Assembly (NCBI GenBank): GCA_964523575.1
Contig: CAZGAV010000009.1
Location: forward strand, 8,205 to 72,204
Length of the DNA stretch: 64,000 nt
Origin: DAOUTW01 sp964523575
GTDB lineage: Bacteria; Zixibacteria; MSB-5A5; GN15; JAAZOE01
Direction: 5' to 3'
Shown here piece by piece: positions 8,977 through 19,319 of this stretch. The notes under the pieces were generated by a model. The model was given only the letters and a program-made list of their open reading frames with translations. It made no database searches and had not been told where the DNA came from. The position numbers and the translations under genes are program-made. Positions within the stretch are counted from its first letter, which is position 1; each line of letters begins with the position of its first letter.

Positions 8977-10855
8977 CGTAACCGGCTCCTTTGACTCGAT
9001 AATCGCCTTCACGGCGGGTAATCCCCAGCCGGTCGAAATACTCCAGCACCGGCAGGGCGTATTTGCGGCTGGAACCGAAACGGTCGCGGAATTCGGCCAC
9101 GGTGACTTGTCCCTGGCTTTCAAGTTTCTGCTCGATAAAAGCCAATATCTCCTTCCAGACCTTGTCGGTTAGAACAAACTGGGTCCCGATACTTTTCAGG
9201 CGGCCGTCGTCGCGAAGGAAATTGAGCGTCCGCCGGCTCCCCGGATATTTCGATTCGATGTCGTCGAAAGTCAGATAATTGTGGCCGGCTTTTTCGACGT
9301 TGGACATGATTCGCGCCGCCTCGTCTTTCAATTTGTCATCCAGGGCCGGCGTAAAATCGGGCCGATGATAGAACTGCATCGTTCGCCCCAGTTCCTTGAT
9401 GCTCTCAAAATATTTCAGGGCGAGGACGAACTGCTCCGGCGGGCTGAAACCAAGGCGGCGCGATAGTTCCTCGGCCGTGAGACCCTTGAGATATGATTTG
9501 CTTTTATGCGTCTTATCCAGTTCTCGGTTGATCTCCCTGATGATGTCCAAAAGACCCGGCTTCAAGGCGACCGTTTCCTCGAACCGCACCACTTTCTGTC
9601 CGGCAATCAATTCATTGAGAGCGGCGGCAATAGCATCGGCGGCATAATGGGAGTACTGTAGAAGACCGGCCGCCGGCGTAAAGAGCCTTTTCTCCAGTTC
9701 GGTGATAATGATATCGTCGAGACCGCCGGCTTTGCGCCGCATTAGATTTTCGACCATCGACGGCAGGTCGCGGCGCCGGGGATAATAATCGATGATATCG
9801 AGAATCCTTCCGCCCCCGATGGTTATCTGGGGCGTCGGCAGACGGAGGATGAAATTATCGGGGATAAAGGCCGCCAGGGGATCGACGGTTTTTACAATCG
9901 CCAGCCCCTCGTGTCCGGGCGGAATCCCCTTGTCGTCAAACGGTCGAAGAATCGCTTCCGTTTCCGTGGTGCCGTGAATGACAAGAACCTTGCGCCCCTC
10001 CTTGAGCGCCATCGTCGAATTGGCCAGGTTTTTGATCCAGACCGCGAAAAAAGTCGGCCGAATACCATAGGGAAAACCGGTGATGACATGACCGCGCTTG
10101 ATTTCTGTCCGATCGACGCCGGTCAGGTTGATAGCCACCCTCGTACCCGCTCCGATCCGTTCCACCTTGCGTTCATGCGACTGTAATGAACGGATACGGA
10201 TGCGGTCACCGGCCGGAAAATGATAGACGTCGGAATCGGCGGCAAAGCCGCCATCGCGGCTGGTGCCGGTAACGACAACGCCGATGCCGGTCAGGACAAA
10301 GGCGCGATCGATGAACAGGCGCGTTTTGCCGATATCCTCCACGGATTGAAGCCGCTGAGAGATTTCGGTGATGGCGCTGATAACCTTGTCGATCCCTTCT
10401 CCCGTGACCGACGAGACCGGCACTACCGGAGCGTTTTCGAGGAAGGTCCCCTTCAATTTGGATTTAATATCGGCCAGCACCAGTTCCAGCCAGTCGGACT
10501 CGACCAGGTCGATTTTGGTCACGGCTACGAGGCCATGCCTGATTTCGAGCAGATTAAGAATATCGAAATGTTCCTGAGTTTGCGGCATCCATCCGTCATC
10601 GGCGGCGATGACCAGCATGGCGGCGTTGATCCCGCCGGCGCCGGCCACCATATTGCGCACGAATCGTTCATGTCCGGGGACGTCAACCAGCCCGATTTCA
10701 CTGCCGTCGGGAAGAGCCAGCCAGGCGAAACCGAGGTCGATGGTCATGCCCCGTTCTTTTTCCTGAGGCAGACGGTCGGGATCGATGCCGGTGATGGCCT
10801 TGACCAGAGACGATTTGCCGTGGTCGATATGTCCGGCCGTTCCCAAAACAAACAT
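8957..10855 (-). CDS. selB: Selenocysteine-specific elongation factor SelB
   Basis: The GTPase that brings Sec-tRNA(Sec) to UGA codons marked by a SECIS element. The 632 residues begin with the G1 motif AGHIDHGKSSL (7-17) followed by PQEKERGMTIDLGFAW (switch I). The G3 motif DVPGHERFVRNMVAGAGG and G4 motif TKID are also present. EF-Tu-like beta-barrel domains follow, and the last ~250 residues form the winged-helix repeats that read the SECIS hairpin. It starts two bases after the selA stop. Together with selA and the tRNA-Sec gene at 23.1 kb this shows the organism encodes selenoproteins. selD is not in the window. Confidence 0.97.
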   Translation of the reverse strand: MFVLGTAGHIDHGKSSLVKAITGIDPDRLPQEKERGMTIDLGFAWLALPDGSEIGLVDVPGHERFVRNMVAGAGGINAAMLVIAADDGWMPQTQEHFDILNLLEIRHGLVAVTKIDLVESDWLELVLADIKSKLKGTFLENAPVVPVSSVTGEGIDKVISAITEISQRLQSVEDIGKTRLFIDRAFVLTGIGVVVTGTSRDGGFAADSDVYHFPAGDRIRIRSLQSHERKVERIGAGTRVAINLTGVDRTEIKRGHVITGFPYGIRPTFFAVWIKNLANSTMALKEGRKVLVIHGTTETEAILRPFDDKGIPPGHEGLAIVKTVDPLAAFIPDNFILRLPTPQITIGGGRILDIIDYYPRRRDLPSMVENLMRRKAGGLDDIIITELEKRLFTPAAGLLQYSHYAADAIAAALNELIAGQKVVRFEETVALKPGLLDIIREINRELDKTHKSKSYLKGLTAEELSRRLGFSPPEQFVLALKYFESIKELGRTMQFYHRPDFTPALDDKLKDEAARIMSNVEKAGHNYLTFDDIESKYPGSRRTLNFLRDDGRLKSIGTQFVLTDKVWKEILAFIEQKLESQGQVTVAEFRDRFGSSRKYALPVLEYFDRLGITRREGDYRVKGAGYDERHTL

Positions 10856-10857
10856 GG

Positions 10858-12240
10858 CTATATGACTATCTTGTCAATGGCTTCGATTAACAGGCGGTCT
10901 CTGTCCGGTGGGATCGTCCGCAGGTCAATAAGGAAATCTTCATTTTCGACGCGGCCGATAATCGGCGGCGAGAAAGTGCGGAATTTTTTGGCCAGCGCCG
11001 TCGAGCTCAATTTCGAGCGCAAGGACAGGGCCAGCGATGGTATTGTTTGTCCGGGGGTTGATCCCCCGCCGAGATATGCCCGCGTTGCGGTCAAAACGAG
11101 GTCTTTCGCCCCGGAGGCCTTCTGAATCGCCTCGCCCCGCTTCTTCAACTCCGTCACCGGGATGTTTATCATGCGCCATATCGGGATATCCTCGAACTGC
11201 GTCCCTCGCAAATAAGCCGCCAGAACTTGAGTGGTGATCTCAAATACGAGCTTATCGCATCGGAAAGCCCGGAACAGAGGATTCTTTTTGATTTTGCCGA
11301 CCAGATCGCCTCGCCCCACGATCAAACCGGCCTGGGCGCCGCCCATAAGTTTATCGCCGGAAAAACAGGTCAGGTCGGCGCCGGAATGCACCGATTCATG
11401 AACATCCGGTTCATTGGTAATCTCCACCCCCGGCGGAAAAGAAATCAATCCCGATCCCAGATCGTGAATCAGGGCGATATCGTGTTCACGGCAAAGGGGC
11501 GCCAGGTCGGCCAATGAGGCTTCTTCGACGAAACCCTCCTGCGTGAAATTGGAACGATGCACTTTTAAAATCATGGCCGTTTTGCCGGTGACGGCTGACG
11601 CATAATCATCGGGCGTGGTTCGATTGGTCGTTCCCACCTCGACCAGACGGGCGCCGGACCTAATCATGATATCGGGAATCCTGAAACCGCCGCCGATCTG
11701 AACCAGTTCGCCGCGCGAGATAATCACTTCCTTGCGATTGGCGAGGGTGTTGAGGATGATGACCAGGGCCGCGGCATTGTTATTGACCAGCGTCCCGGCT
11801 TCCGTGCCGCATAAGGTGGCCAGCAATTTCTCGACCAGTATCCCCCGCTTACCTCGCTTGCCCGTGGCCAGATTGAATTCCAGATTGCTGTACCCGGAAG
11901 CCATTTCGATGGCCCCGTTGAGCATCGCCGCCGAAATTGGCGACCGGCCGAGGTTGGTATGGATAATGATGCCGCTCCCGTTGATAACCGGCGTCAGATG
12001 TAAAAGAACCAGTTGGTCGAGTTCACCGGTAAGAGCCGCTACCAGGCTTTTGGCCGAGACGGTTTTGTTATCCTCTTTGAATTCCTCTTTGAGCCGGGCG
12101 ATGACCGTTTTGATCGTTTCAACCACGACCGGGCGGGTCAGCGACCGGATATATGGTTCCAGGGCCGGATGACCGGCCAGTATTTCCACCGACGGGAAAT
12201 CGCGCAAAGCGGCATAAGGCTCGTTCGGCTCATTTGCCAT
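10858..12240 (-). CDS. selA: L-seryl-tRNA(Sec) selenium transferase SelA
   Basis: A PLP enzyme that converts seryl-tRNA(Sec) to selenocysteyl-tRNA(Sec) using selenophosphate. The 460 residues show the N-terminal tRNA-binding part, NGSGIIIHTNLGRSP (87-101), the turn VNNNAAALV (152-160) and the PLP-binding motif CFSGDKLMGGAQAG with the Schiff-base lysine at K297. Family length is normal. The start overlaps the end of the upstream M28 peptidase gene by 11 bases and selB follows after two bases, so the pair is coupled. Confidence 0.97.
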   Translation of the reverse strand: MANEPNEPYAALRDFPSVEILAGHPALEPYIRSLTRPVVVETIKTVIARLKEEFKEDNKTVSAKSLVAALTGELDQLVLLHLTPVINGSGIIIHTNLGRSPISAAMLNGAIEMASGYSNLEFNLATGKRGKRGILVEKLLATLCGTEAGTLVNNNAAALVIILNTLANRKEVIISRGELVQIGGGFRIPDIMIRSGARLVEVGTTNRTTPDDYASAVTGKTAMILKVHRSNFTQEGFVEEASLADLAPLCREHDIALIHDLGSGLISFPPGVEITNEPDVHESVHSGADLTCFSGDKLMGGAQAGLIVGRGDLVGKIKKNPLFRAFRCDKLVFEITTQVLAAYLRGTQFEDIPIWRMINIPVTELKKRGEAIQKASGAKDLVLTATRAYLGGGSTPGQTIPSLALSLRSKLSSTALAKKFRTFSPPIIGRVENEDFLIDLRTIPPDRDRLLIEAIDKIVI

Positions 12241-13135
12241 AGATGACCTCCAGTATCACGCGCCCGACCGCCGACAGCGAGGCCGGGTCGCATTTATCCG
12301 GGGTGTCCGCCTGAGTATGCCAATAGGGGTATTCGAAATCGATGAGATCGACGGTGCTGATGCCGGCGGCGATCAGGGGAATGTGATCATCGAGGACATC
12401 GAATTTGACGCTGTCCACAAACTGCGTCACTCCCAGAAGAGCGGCCGCCTGCCAGATGCGGTCATCGATCTTCCTGGCGTAGCGTTCCGACAGGGATTCC
12501 CGGTAGATGCGCAGATCGCGGTCGCCGATCATGTCGAGCAGAATTCCGTACTGATAGTGAGTCGTGTTGTGAGCCGCGAAATAAGTGGAACCGATCAGGT
12601 ACTGGTCGTTGCGGCCGGGCGGGCCGTAATCTTCGCCGTCGAAAAGGACGATATCGACTCCGGTCGGCGGTTGATGCGCGTGAAGCAATTCCGTCAGGTG
12701 CATCAACACCGCGACGCCGGAGGCGCCGTCGTTGGCTCCCAGAATCGGTTTGTCCCTCTGGGTCGAATCGGGATCATGTTCGGCGCGCGGCCGGGAATCA
12801 TAATGGGCCGCCAGAAGGATGCGGTCGGACGCCCCCGGTTTGATATGGATAATCCAGTTGACCAAATGCAGAGTCTCTCCGGTCAGGTAATCGTCGTAAT
12901 CGAGCGGCTGTGTCTCATAATTGACGCCCAGCGAATCGAGAAAACCGCTCATCATCGTTTGAAATTTATGCCATCCCGCCGAACCGGGATTTCGCGGTCC
13001 CAAATCCGTCTGCGCCAGAAGCAGGTTATAGGCTCGCGCGCCGTCGAACGGCGGCGCCGTCAATTTATTCTGGCACGACGCCAAAAGCAACGCCGCTAAA
13101 ACAATCATCGATAAAGGCAAGCGATTGATTTTCAT
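12230..13135 (-). CDS. M28-family zinc peptidase or glutaminyl cyclase-like lipoprotein
   Basis: A lipoprotein of about 300 residues with signal MKINRLPL... and lipobox LLASC, so it is likely anchored in the envelope. I choose the ATG at 13135 because the signal peptide begins there; the open frame extends to 13168. The M28 metal ligands are all visible: HYDSR (His and Asp), GANDGASGVA (bridging Asp), VLFDGEDYG (Glu), an Asp in LLDMIGDRD and the last His in PYWHTQADTPDK. This set occurs both in aminopeptidases and in glutaminyl-peptide cyclotransferases; the extra acidic positions look slightly closer to the cyclase group. Signal peptide and T9SS context make either role on exported proteins plausible. 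It overlaps selA by 11 bases. Confidence 0.88.
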   Translation of the reverse strand: MKINRLPLSMIVLAALLLASCQNKLTAPPFDGARAYNLLLAQTDLGPRNPGSAGWHKFQTMMSGFLDSLGVNYETQPLDYDDYLTGETLHLVNWIIHIKPGASDRILLAAHYDSRPRAEHDPDSTQRDKPILGANDGASGVAVLMHLTELLHAHQPPTGVDIVLFDGEDYGPPGRNDQYLIGSTYFAAHNTTHYQYGILLDMIGDRDLRIYRESLSERYARKIDDRIWQAAALLGVTQFVDSVKFDVLDDHIPLIAAGISTVDLIDFEYPYWHTQADTPDKCDPASLSAVGRVILEVIYGK

Positions 13136-13203
13136 GATCAGGGATTTTCTTTCGGCCATGTGACCCAAAATACCGGCCTCGGACTGTTTGTCAAACGGTT
13201 TTT

Positions 13204-16200
13204 TTAGAAACGCAATTCCACCCAGATACCGATCTCGCGCGAATGCGATTTACGCCGGGTATAGGCGTCATTGCTGTCCTGCCAGCGTCCCGAGAGGCCG
13301 CCTTTGACGGTTGAGGAAAAACTGTAATTGGCGCTGGGCTGGATGGTCAGACTGGTTTTATTCTCGTTTATCTTGAAGTCAAAATCCGACTCCGCTTTGG
13401 CCACTTCGGCCCGGCTTTTACGGTACGAAACGTCCATTGTGACCGACAGATTGGATTCAAACTTGATTCGGCCGAAAATCGGCAATTTGATGCCGGAGGG
13501 GTTGCGGAATGAATACGTCCAGCTCAAAGACAGATTCTGGGCGGAGCGCCGGGTGATATTCAGCAATTCGCCTGAACTCTCGCTCAGCCTGGTCGTCAGC
13601 TCGGTACTGGTTTCATAACGAGCCGATGACCGCATCGATCGCATCGGATTGACCGTGAATGATAAAAGCGGAGCAAAGGCCTTTTTCTCATGCAGGTCGC
13701 TGGGATAAGGATTGCTGGTGCGCCGCTTGGAATCTTTGGAACGGGTAAAATGCGAACTCGGCGACAGGGTGTTAATCAATTTCCCGATATACCAGAGGCC
13801 CTTGACCGAACGCAGATTGAAATTCAAATCCGGCCAGGTTTCCGAGAACGACCGGGTCGGACTGGCGTCGAAAGTTTCGCGAGTGTTGCGGCCATAGCCG
13901 ACATCGACGCTGATTCCCGCAAACAGGGCCACCCCCGAATTGGCCGAGAATGTCCTTGAAACCGATTTGGAGGCGCGGACGGTCGTGGTCGTGGTGTTGA
14001 CGGTCCCGACTCCGGGATCGTCGGTCAGTCCCAGGCGGAAGGGAATGGAAGCCTTGTCAGCCAGGCCGGGGAAACTCAATGATCGGCCGGTGCCGAATTT
14101 ACCGGAAATCGGTTTGATGGCGTCGGTGATATACCGGATACCTCGCAGGAATAAACCGAGACCGTCGAAAACGGAGGCCCCCGACGAGTCCGCCGGTGCG
14201 ACGTTTCCGCCACGGCCGGGAGACCGCCTGTTGGAACCTATCAATGACTGGTGCTTTAACGTGAAACTGGCGTTGGCGTCCACTTTGGAAACCACGCTGT
14301 GGTAGAAGGTTGAATCACGGTTGAGACGATAAGTATCGCCATAGCTGGCCGAATAGTCGAATTTATGAGTCAGGAAACGGAACAGGTTGGGGGAATAATT
14401 GGCCCGAAAACCCTGATTGTAACTCTGTTCCACGCCCAGTTTGAACTTCTTGGGATTGAAAGTCAGGTTGACGGTTTTCGGGTCGCGCAAATCCCTGGTC
14501 GTATTGAAACTGTACGACCCCGACAGGCTTTCGATCACCTTGAAATTGGTGCTCAAGCCGCCCCTGAAATCAAGCCGGCTGGTGGTTGGGTTGGAGCTGT
14601 TCTGGTTGATCGATTCCGAATAGGAACCGGACAGATCGCCGGAAAAGTTGATTCCCGTGGGATAGAGATATAAACGCGTTCCCGGCAGTCCGAACGGCGC
14701 GCGGAAAAGAGCCGTCCATTTGAACGGCGTAATCGACGGCGGTTTCTTGAGGCTGAGGTCGAAATTGGTCTTGGTTTCATGGCGTTCGCTCATGTACATC
14801 GGCTGGGTCGCCGAATGCCCGCGGGAGATATTATAACTGAAACTCGATGAAAATCGATTCAATAGGACGGTGAATAAGGGATTCCTGGTTTTTCTATTGA
14901 ATTTTTCCGAGATCCGGAAGCCTTTCGAAACCGACACCGCCGTTTCCTGCTTCTTTAAATCCGCGGGGACGATGATATCGGTGCCGGAACGCAGTAGCGG
15001 TTCCTGCACGCTCTGCGACCAGTTGATGCTGAGAGGCATTTGCAATTCCAGGGCGCGAGGAAAGAACTTGTCGAGTTTGAACGAGCCGCTAAAATTATAA
15101 TTTTTCTTGGTCTGGCCCGAGCCGAGGTTATCGGAAGCGCCGCCCTTGGTGGCCGAAGAAACGCCGCGATAATACGCGTCCTGGGTCGAAAAGCCCACGC
15201 TATAGGTTATCAGATCCGACATGTTGCCGTTGACGGCCACGCGGGCCGCCATCCCGACATCGTTCCGGACATTGGTCAGTCGCAATTCATCGACCCAGAT
15301 ATCACCCGAGGCCGGTTTGTTGGGATCGAGGTTGACGACCCCCATCGAGAAATACTGCATGCGCGTCAGGGTCGGGTCGGTTCCGGCCGATTTGACCCTG
15401 ACCAGATATTTTGTCCCCGGATCCTGACGGACCAGCGACGAATCGAGTCCTTTCTGACGGTCGTCGAGAAGCCGGGCTTTGAGGCCGGTGATTTCGCCGA
15501 AATCAATGAGGACGTCGTTACCTCCATCCCAGCCCGGTTTGATGATGGTCCGATATTCATAATAGGACGACTTGTCATAGCCCATGCGGAAGAAGAACAT
15601 CACCGAATCGCTAAAGGCGGGATCTTCCTTCAAGCCGCCGTGGACATAGGCCTGTAATTTGCCATACCCCATAAAATTCATGGCCCGGTAGAACTTGCGA
15701 ACGGCCAGACCGGTGTCGGCCGCCAGCACGATACCCGAATCGGGCGCATAGACATCGATAGCGGCGTTGAGGTTCTCGAAGGTCAATAACAAAGACTGCT
15801 CCGACTCGACGACGTCGCGGGTCTGATCGTAATAACCCTGAACGCCGGGCGGCGACGTATAGTCGGCGTCAACTTCATTATTGACCACGGCCACGTCAAA
15901 CGTGGCCGGCCCGCTTCGCAGGGAATCGGCCACGACAAAAGAATCGGCCCAGGTGGTGGCCAGCAATTCCATCGATGCTATCTGCACGCCTATGGGATTG
16001 ATGATATTTTCCGCCGAGGCCGAATCGAACCAGACCCGGACGAATTTGATATTGGTCCAGGTGGGATTTTCGATCGTGGTGTCGATGGCCTGCGGGTCGC
16101 GCAGGGGAATACGGATGGTGCGCCATCCGGTGGAATCGACGCGGGTGCCTTCGACATAGAAGCCGCGATAGAAATCGAGCGTGTCGGAGAGATCGATCTT

Positions 16201-19200
16201 ATACGAGAAATAACTGTTGACCTGCTCCAGACCGTTCTGATTGGGGTCCTCCGTGTCGGGATAATAGCCGCCATCGGGATCGTTGCGGTTGTTTTCCGTC
16301 CCGTTGATTTTCCACGGGTTGAAATTATCGATATCGCCCGACCAATTATCGCCGGCCGGATCGGTGACCCCGTTTTCGGGATCATAGCCGAATTCCATGG
16401 CATCCGGCAGGCCGTCGAGGCCATAGTCGAGGGAATCATAGAGAATACCGATCTTATAGGGGTCTTCGGTATCCAGCTTGCTGTTGCCATTGATATCCTC
16501 GGTGACCTGCCCGAGGTCGATATGCATTATTCCCGAATCGCCCTTGATACGAATCTCGAGTAATTGAGTGGTCTCGAGCTGGGCGGAAGCGCCCGCCGGG
16601 ATATTGCGCATAAATCCGGCCCAGGAATTTTCGGGATCAATCCGCGATTCTTCGGAAACGGAGTCGATGACGTTTTCATCGATTTTCTTGATATATTTAT
16701 GATTGACCGGTTTAAAAAGGATATTCAAAACATTGGTCAGGTTGGCCTCGCCGGTACCGATTCCGCGGCCGGGCCATATATCGGTGACGGGCACCTGCCC
16801 ATAGGGGTTATACCAGGCGATATGGCCCCTTTCGGATATGGCCGTATCGATGACCATCGGGCGCGACGCCTTACGCCAGTTATTCCGCAGAATACCCAGT
16901 TGATAGCTGTCTTTGGAGCCCTCGAAATCGTCCACATAGACTTCGCCGTCAACGTTGGGATTGGGGAAGGATTGAGCCAGTTCTCCCGAAACCTGCATAT
17001 AGGATTTCGAAGTCGCGGAAACAAATGGAAGGGCATTGACCAGAGTCGTGAACAGGGGATTTTCGAATCGATAATTCAGATCAGCATCCCAGACGAACAT
17101 CTTGGAGGTTTCTTCGCCGACTTTTGGTTTGCGGCTGGTCGATTTGTCCGATTTGTACAAAAGAGTCGTCCCGAGTTTGAAATCCCGGTTGGGCGCATAT
17201 TCGAAGCGACTCTTCAACAGGGTCTTGCGTTCGAGCGAAAAGAACGGCGCCTTCTCGAACATGATGCTTAGATCGGAATTGATGTCGAGGGTATCGTTGA
17301 GAAGGGTCAATCGCCCGAAATCATAATCGATCTCGTAATCGGTGCCGCGATTCAGCCGCCGGGTTCCGGATTTGACCACCTCTGAACCCTCGATGATATT
17401 GGCCGAATTGAGATTGATAACCGACGCTCCACGTTCCTGAGTGCTGACCGCAAAGTAATACTGCGACGCCAACTGCCTGTTGGCCGAAGTCGAATTGTAT
17501 ATTTCCGGCACCGAATCCTTGAGATAAACCGAATCTCCAGTGGCCGGATCGACCGTGAAGGCGAATCGCGAATCGAACGGATGCCGGGTGGGAAAATAGA
17601 GGTATCCCAGGGCCGGATCGACACGGGCGACGCGGTCAAGCTGATTATCCGGCTTGCCGACGCCGTTGTCGTCGCCCTGGTCCAGTCCCAGAATTTGAAT
17701 ATAGCTGATACCTTCCTGGTTATCGAGATCGTCGGGATTACCCTGTGTATTATTGACCAGCGCCCCTTTATATATTTTGAGATTCAGCTCTTTCAGGTCG
17801 ATATTGGTCGCCCCCAGCCAATAGACGTTCTTATGCTCGTATTCCCAGACATGATGATTGATATTGGTGTAGTACTGGGGTTTGATAAGTTTAAGCTTAA
17901 GGGGGGTTTGTGCGATATTGCCGATCGTATCGACACTGCCGTTTTTTCGTTTGACTTCCATATATATCGCCAGGACATCGTCACTGCCAACCACGGATCG
18001 ATAGAAGAGAATATAGAATTCGGTCGGACTGAGGTAGTAATCGTTGACGTCGACGGTCATGAAATAACCCTCGGTACGATAGGTGCTCAGAGGATCGTCC
18101 GAGAGAGTATCGGTCGGATCGACGTAGCAGATCCCGGTGGGCCGGGTTGTCCTCTCGGCCTGGTCGCTCGTCCAGTCATCGAGATAGACGACAGCCTTGA
18201 GAATCGAATCGCCGGGCTGGAAATCGTATTTATCCGGCGGGTCCAGGGAGTCGGATTTCGCCCGGTAAATGTTCAGTCGTCCCAGGTCATAAATCGTCCG
18301 CTGTTTGTAATCGACGTCGCGGTAAACCCGGGTGGCCGTGGTCGAGGTGCCGGCGTTGAATTCTATCGTCTCGGTGGTTCCCTTTTCCTGCGAGGCGATG
18401 GCGGTGATGGACAAATCGGCCAGTTGAGCCGTGGCTTTGAGACCGAACAATCCCTGCACCCGGGTGGAATAGGCCAGGAACTGGGTTGACGGCAGATTCA
18501 GGGTCGTGTTGCCGGCCTCGACCGATTGAAGGATATCGTCTTCCCCGCCCTGGTAGCGAAGGATGAGCCGGTTGGCCAGAGGAAGATCGTTACGCGAATC
18601 CTGACTGACTTTGACGCTGATTTTCGAACCGATCGTTCCCTCGATATCGAATCGATATATCTGCTCCATCTGGAGCACCGGGAACTTGCTCTGTTTATGA
18701 AGGGCCGTGCTTTGCTGGTCGTCCCAGCTCGAGCGGCCGCTGAATGAAATTTTTCGATAACCGGATACTCTCAGTCCGGCCCCGCCCTCACCGAAAATCG
18801 ACTCGAACGCCCGCGATGGAATCGGGATGGTAAACTGCAGCAGTCCCCCGGCTTTCTTGTTCTGATCCTTGATCAGCGATTCCTTCCCGACGTCTGAGGA
18901 AAGGTTAGCCAGACTCAGGGCTATCCGCCGATCGACGAATTGATCGATATTACTGTTGACCGGCACCATCGAAATATCGCGATCGATTTTGCGCGTGTAG
19001 GTTATCGAGGAATCCGGATAATCATAATTAAGGTCATAGGGAGACTGGCGTTGCAGTTTGATCAAGGGGATGTATTCGGTGGGCGTGATACTGCTGATAA
19101 AGACCGGATCGAATCCTGGGAAAGGAGAAAATACGGTCGATTCGTAATATAAATGAGTTTGGAATTGGGGCGGCCCGGCCGAGACGGACAACGGCAGACA

Positions 19201-19260
19201 TACCACGGTCGTCAGTACCAGGCAGATGAGAGCTGAATATGTCGAGCGCCTGAGGATCAT
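13204..19260 (-). CDS. sprA: Type IX secretion outer-membrane translocon SprA (Sov)
   Basis: A 2018-residue outer-membrane protein, the very large beta-barrel through which T9SS cargo leaves the cell. A signal peptide spans about 1-28 (ending VSAG). The chain is typical of SprA: long, beta-rich, with repeated barrel-plug segments, the conserved G-R-x-L-x-x-G-x-D-Y-x-I-D-Y-x-x-G-R module at about 629-655 (D641 and Y642 visible), and a final strand ending in IWVELRF, an outer-membrane barrel C terminus. Bacteroidota SprA is longer (about 2400 residues), so this is a somewhat short member. It begins 59 bases after the murB stop. The ribosome site directly before the ATG is weak. PorU and PorV are 33-45 kb away in this window. 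Confidence 0.93.
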   Translation of the reverse strand: MILRRSTYSALICLVLTTVVCLPLSVSAGPPQFQTHLYYESTVFSPFPGFDPVFISSITPTEYIPLIKLQRQSPYDLNYDYPDSSITYTRKIDRDISMVPVNSNIDQFVDRRIALSLANLSSDVGKESLIKDQNKKAGGLLQFTIPIPSRAFESIFGEGGAGLRVSGYRKISFSGRSSWDDQQSTALHKQSKFPVLQMEQIYRFDIEGTIGSKISVKVSQDSRNDLPLANRLILRYQGGEDDILQSVEAGNTTLNLPSTQFLAYSTRVQGLFGLKATAQLADLSITAIASQEKGTTETIEFNAGTSTTATRVYRDVDYKQRTIYDLGRLNIYRAKSDSLDPPDKYDFQPGDSILKAVVYLDDWTSDQAERTTRPTGICYVDPTDTLSDDPLSTYRTEGYFMTVDVNDYYLSPTEFYILFYRSVVGSDDVLAIYMEVKRKNGSVDTIGNIAQTPLKLKLIKPQYYTNINHHVWEYEHKNVYWLGATNIDLKELNLKIYKGALVNNTQGNPDDLDNQEGISYIQILGLDQGDDNGVGKPDNQLDRVARVDPALGYLYFPTRHPFDSRFAFTVDPATGDSVYLKDSVPEIYNSTSANRQLASQYYFAVSTQERGASVINLNSANIIEGSEVVKSGTRRLNRGTDYEIDYDFGRLTLLNDTLDINSDLSIMFEKAPFFSLERKTLLKSRFEYAPNRDFKLGTTLLYKSDKSTSRKPKVGEETSKMFVWDADLNYRFENPLFTTLVNALPFVSATSKSYMQVSGELAQSFPNPNVDGEVYVDDFEGSKDSYQLGILRNNWRKASRPMVIDTAISERGHIAWYNPYGQVPVTDIWPGRGIGTGEANLTNVLNILFKPVNHKYIKKIDENVIDSVSEESRIDPENSWAGFMRNIPAGASAQLETTQLLEIRIKGDSGIMHIDLGQVTEDINGNSKLDTEDPYKIGILYDSLDYGLDGLPDAMEFGYDPENGVTDPAGDNWSGDIDNFNPWKINGTENNRNDPDGGYYPDTEDPNQNGLEQVNSYFSYKIDLSDTLDFYRGFYVEGTRVDSTGWRTIRIPLRDPQAIDTTIENPTWTNIKFVRVWFDSASAENIINPIGVQIASMELLATTWADSFVVADSLRSGPATFDVAVVNNEVDADYTSPPGVQGYYDQTRDVVESEQSLLLTFENLNAAIDVYAPDSGIVLAADTGLAVRKFYRAMNFMGYGKLQAYVHGGLKEDPAFSDSVMFFFRMGYDKSSYYEYRTIIKPGWDGGNDVLIDFGEITGLKARLLDDRQKGLDSSLVRQDPGTKYLVRVKSAGTDPTLTRMQYFSMGVVNLDPNKPASGDIWVDELRLTNVRNDVGMAARVAVNGNMSDLITYSVGFSTQDAYYRGVSSATKGGASDNLGSGQTKKNYNFSGSFKLDKFFPRALELQMPLSINWSQSVQEPLLRSGTDIIVPADLKKQETAVSVSKGFRISEKFNRKTRNPLFTVLLNRFSSSFSYNISRGHSATQPMYMSERHETKTNFDLSLKKPPSITPFKWTALFRAPFGLPGTRLYLYPTGINFSGDLSGSYSESINQNSSNPTTSRLDFRGGLSTNFKVIESLSGSYSFNTTRDLRDPKTVNLTFNPKKFKLGVEQSYNQGFRANYSPNLFRFLTHKFDYSASYGDTYRLNRDSTFYHSVVSKVDANASFTLKHQSLIGSNRRSPGRGGNVAPADSSGASVFDGLGLFLRGIRYITDAIKPISGKFGTGRSLSFPGLADKASIPFRLGLTDDPGVGTVNTTTTTVRASKSVSRTFSANSGVALFAGISVDVGYGRNTRETFDASPTRSFSETWPDLNFNLRSVKGLWYIGKLINTLSPSSHFTRSKDSKRRTSNPYPSDLHEKKAFAPLLSFTVNPMRSMRSSARYETSTELTTRLSESSGELLNITRRSAQNLSLSWTYSFRNPSGIKLPIFGRIKFESNLSVTMDVSYRKSRAEVAKAESDFDFKINENKTSLTIQPSANYSFSSTVKGGLSGRWQDSNDAYTRRKSHSREIGIWVELRF

Positions 19261-19319
19261 GAACTTCCACGTAAGGCGTTAAGTTTACTTTTTAGAAAAG
19301 GGCTATAAGACCTCCTTGG

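Noticed and set aside
19261..19319. AAGGAGG ribosome site just after the murB stop (19311-19317)
   Set aside because: It lies about 50 bases before the sprA ATG and no start codon follows at useful distance; an in-frame stop lies between, so it does not give a longer sprA or a small gene.
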